Source: Niastella vici (lineage in GTDB: Bacteria; Bacteroidota; Bacteroidia; Chitinophagales; Chitinophagaceae). From it: 64,000 nt of DNA. Below, one piece after another: positions 62,856 to 64,000 of the stretch (its first letter is position 1; each line of letters begins with the position of its first letter). Both the position numbers and the translations under genes were made by a program. Location of the stretch: assembly GCF_002077945.1 (NCBI RefSeq), contig NZ_LVYD01000042.1, forward strand, positions 186,001-250,000, written 5' to 3'. The notes below the pieces were generated by a model. That model was given only the letters and a program-made list of their open reading frames with translations. It was not told where the DNA came from and did not search any database.

Positions 62856-63686
62856 CTATTTCAGGATCTTTTTAAGCCGTTGAGTGATCCTTATAAATCC
62901 CATCAATGACATTTTAAATTGCCACATAGAATAGTTGCCATTTATGTGTAAGCGGTTAAGCAGGAACCTTTTTGACAGATTTAAAGGCAGGCGGTTCAGC
63001 CTATCGCCCACTTTAAAGGCATATCTAACACCATGCTTTTTAAAAATACCGAACACTTCAGCCTGTTTTACCAGGTCATCCTTAAAATGATAGGCCCATG
63101 GATAGGCAAATACCGGCTGGTATGATATTCCAAGGTCATCGAGCCTTTGTTTCGATGCCCGTGTATCTTCATCGATCTCGGCCAAAGTAAGGTCGTGGTA
63201 GTTTTTGTGGTACATTGAATGCAGGGCACATTGAACATGCTCTTTGCACATATCCTTTACCTCTTCTACCAGCATAAACTCCCCTTCGGCGCGGGGCCCC
63301 AGGTTGTCGGGCGTTTGAACAAAACCGGCCACAATGAACATGACCGCCTTGCAATTGAACTCCTTTAATAAAGGATACAGCTCGGTATAATTATCCCTGA
63401 AACCATCTTCCAATGCGATGATCAACGGTTTTGGCGGCAAAGGTTTTCCGTTTTCAACGTAATCGATCATGTCACTTAGCCAAATGGTAGTGTATCCATT
63501 TTTAGTGATGTATTCCAATTGCTCGCGCATTTGGGAAGTAGCAACTGTGTAATAATCAGGCTTTTTTGTACTGCTGAACCGGTGATAAACCAGCACGGGC
63601 ATCCCTTTTAAAAAGGGTCCTGCATATAAGTACATCAGAATGAAGCATATTACCAGGAATGCAACTGGTATTATTATATATACCAT
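62856..63686 (-). CDS. Membrane-anchored polysaccharide deacetylase paralogue, altered motif 1
   Basis: 276 residues, same layout as the next gene: N-terminal helix (IIIPVAFLVICFILMYLY), MPVLVYHRFSSTKKPDYYT, and EQLEYITKNGYTTIWLS. Motif 1 reads LIIALEDGFRDNY: the first Asp of the usual T-x-D-D-G, which acts as the catalytic base, is Glu here. Motif 2 is HSMYHKNYHDL with both His kept, and FAYPWAYHFKDD follows. The pair probably arose by tandem duplication, and this copy may be slower or modified in specificity. Transcription goes from this gene into its paralogue. Confidence 0.85.
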   Translation of the reverse strand: MVYIIIPVAFLVICFILMYLYAGPFLKGMPVLVYHRFSSTKKPDYYTVATSQMREQLEYITKNGYTTIWLSDMIDYVENGKPLPPKPLIIALEDGFRDNYTELYPLLKEFNCKAVMFIVAGFVQTPDNLGPRAEGEFMLVEEVKDMCKEHVQCALHSMYHKNYHDLTLAEIDEDTRASKQRLDDLGISYQPVFAYPWAYHFKDDLVKQAEVFGIFKKHGVRYAFKVGDRLNRLPLNLSKRFLLNRLHINGNYSMWQFKMSLMGFIRITQRLKKILK

Positions 63687-64000
63687 GGCTGGGACATTTG
63701 ATTAATTGTTAATTATTTATAATTAGCACACCCCGTATACCGGGGTCTTCAGGAAATATGATGCTATTCAGGTTTTCTTCAGATAATGTGGCCAGTGGAG
63801 TTCATCAGTCAGTGCGGGTGCAAGAAAGAAATTTATATGGTAAATAGCAAGTTCAGGGGTAAAAAAATAAAACAGGCAACAACTAACATAATACATTGTC
63901 AAGCGGGTCCCATCAAATATACTATAGTTGCTGCCTGTCGTTGGTGGTTGTTTCAATCGGCGGCCGCTGTATAGGCCTTATTAAGTTGTAAATCGAGTTT
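63687..64000. other. Right-edge intergenic stretch
   Basis: No convincing gene. A small stem ACCCCG/CGGGGT (63730-63746) and a larger inverted repeat, ACAGGCAACAACTA (63872-63885) with TAGTTGCTGCCTGT (63925-63938, one mismatch), are visible. The rest reads as non-coding, AT-rich sequence upstream of the deacetylase genes. Confidence 0.5.

Noticed and set aside
63768-63956. 62-codon frame on the minus strand at the right edge
   Set aside because: No family resemblance, odd composition, and an inverted repeat overlaps it.
1-64000. tRNA, rRNA, transposase or phage genes
   Set aside because: I looked for cloverleaf-like ends, rRNA signatures and DDE/HUH-type or integrase motifs and found none.

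Overview
The window looks like a chromosomal segment of a soil or plant-associated Bacteroidota bacterium, most likely family Chitinophagaceae (Niastella/Chitinophaga type). The reasons are the SusC/SusD pairs, an ECF sigma/FecR pair, type IX secretion C-terminal domains, TAnnTTTG-type -7 promoter boxes and almost no Shine-Dalgarno sequences. The genus is inference.

Positions 1-33480 form a large pectin-degradation locus, nearly all on the minus strand. One half holds an ECF sigma factor, a FecR anti-sigma factor, an STN-bearing SusC, a SusD, a GH28 polygalacturonase and a GH105 unsaturated-uronyl hydrolase that runs off the left edge. The other half runs from a second SusC/SusD pair (no STN domain) through a DUF4957/DUF5123-like lipoprotein, a PL1 pectate lyase, a CE12 acetylesterase, a 2,786-residue secreted PL1-CE8 fusion with a T9SS tail, an alpha/beta esterase, a CE8 pectinesterase and a GH43 arabinosidase/xylosidase. 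A divergent LacI-family regulator (33480) sits at its head, with a decayed SusD remnant in between. Together the genes could demethylate, deacetylate, cleave, import and saccharify homogalacturonan and rhamnogalacturonan with arabinan side chains.

Positions 34627-37157 carry rpiA and a MocR-type regulator. Positions 37167-53704 are a nitrate/nitrite assimilation block. A probable 12-kb minus-strand operon encodes an alginate-export-like outer-membrane porin, a nitrate ABC transporter (NrtA, NrtB, ATPase), an MFS nitrate transporter, a nitrate reductase fused to an FAD/NAD module, a rubredoxin-tailed protein, a SelW-like protein and MobA. Separate nirD and nirB units follow, then a divergent Crp/Fnr regulator with an N-terminal cysteine cluster, then cobA for siroheme.

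Positions 54489-57608 are mixed: a GNAT acyltransferase, long non-coding stretches rich in hairpins (including a tandem array of AACCTTGTCC modules ending in a strong terminator), small membrane proteins, a broken SDR gene and a YtxH protein. Positions 57609-63686 hold a 1,255-residue G8/beta-helix/PA14/PKD protein with a Tat-like N-terminus and two tandem membrane-anchored polysaccharide deacetylases.

The most notable unexplained signals are: the AACCTTGTCC hairpin array (55541-55977); a shared AACGATTGC motif upstream of at least six genes in both metabolic blocks; operator-like palindromes; a 14-bp hairpin between susC and susD; and several families of wordy intergenic inverted repeats.
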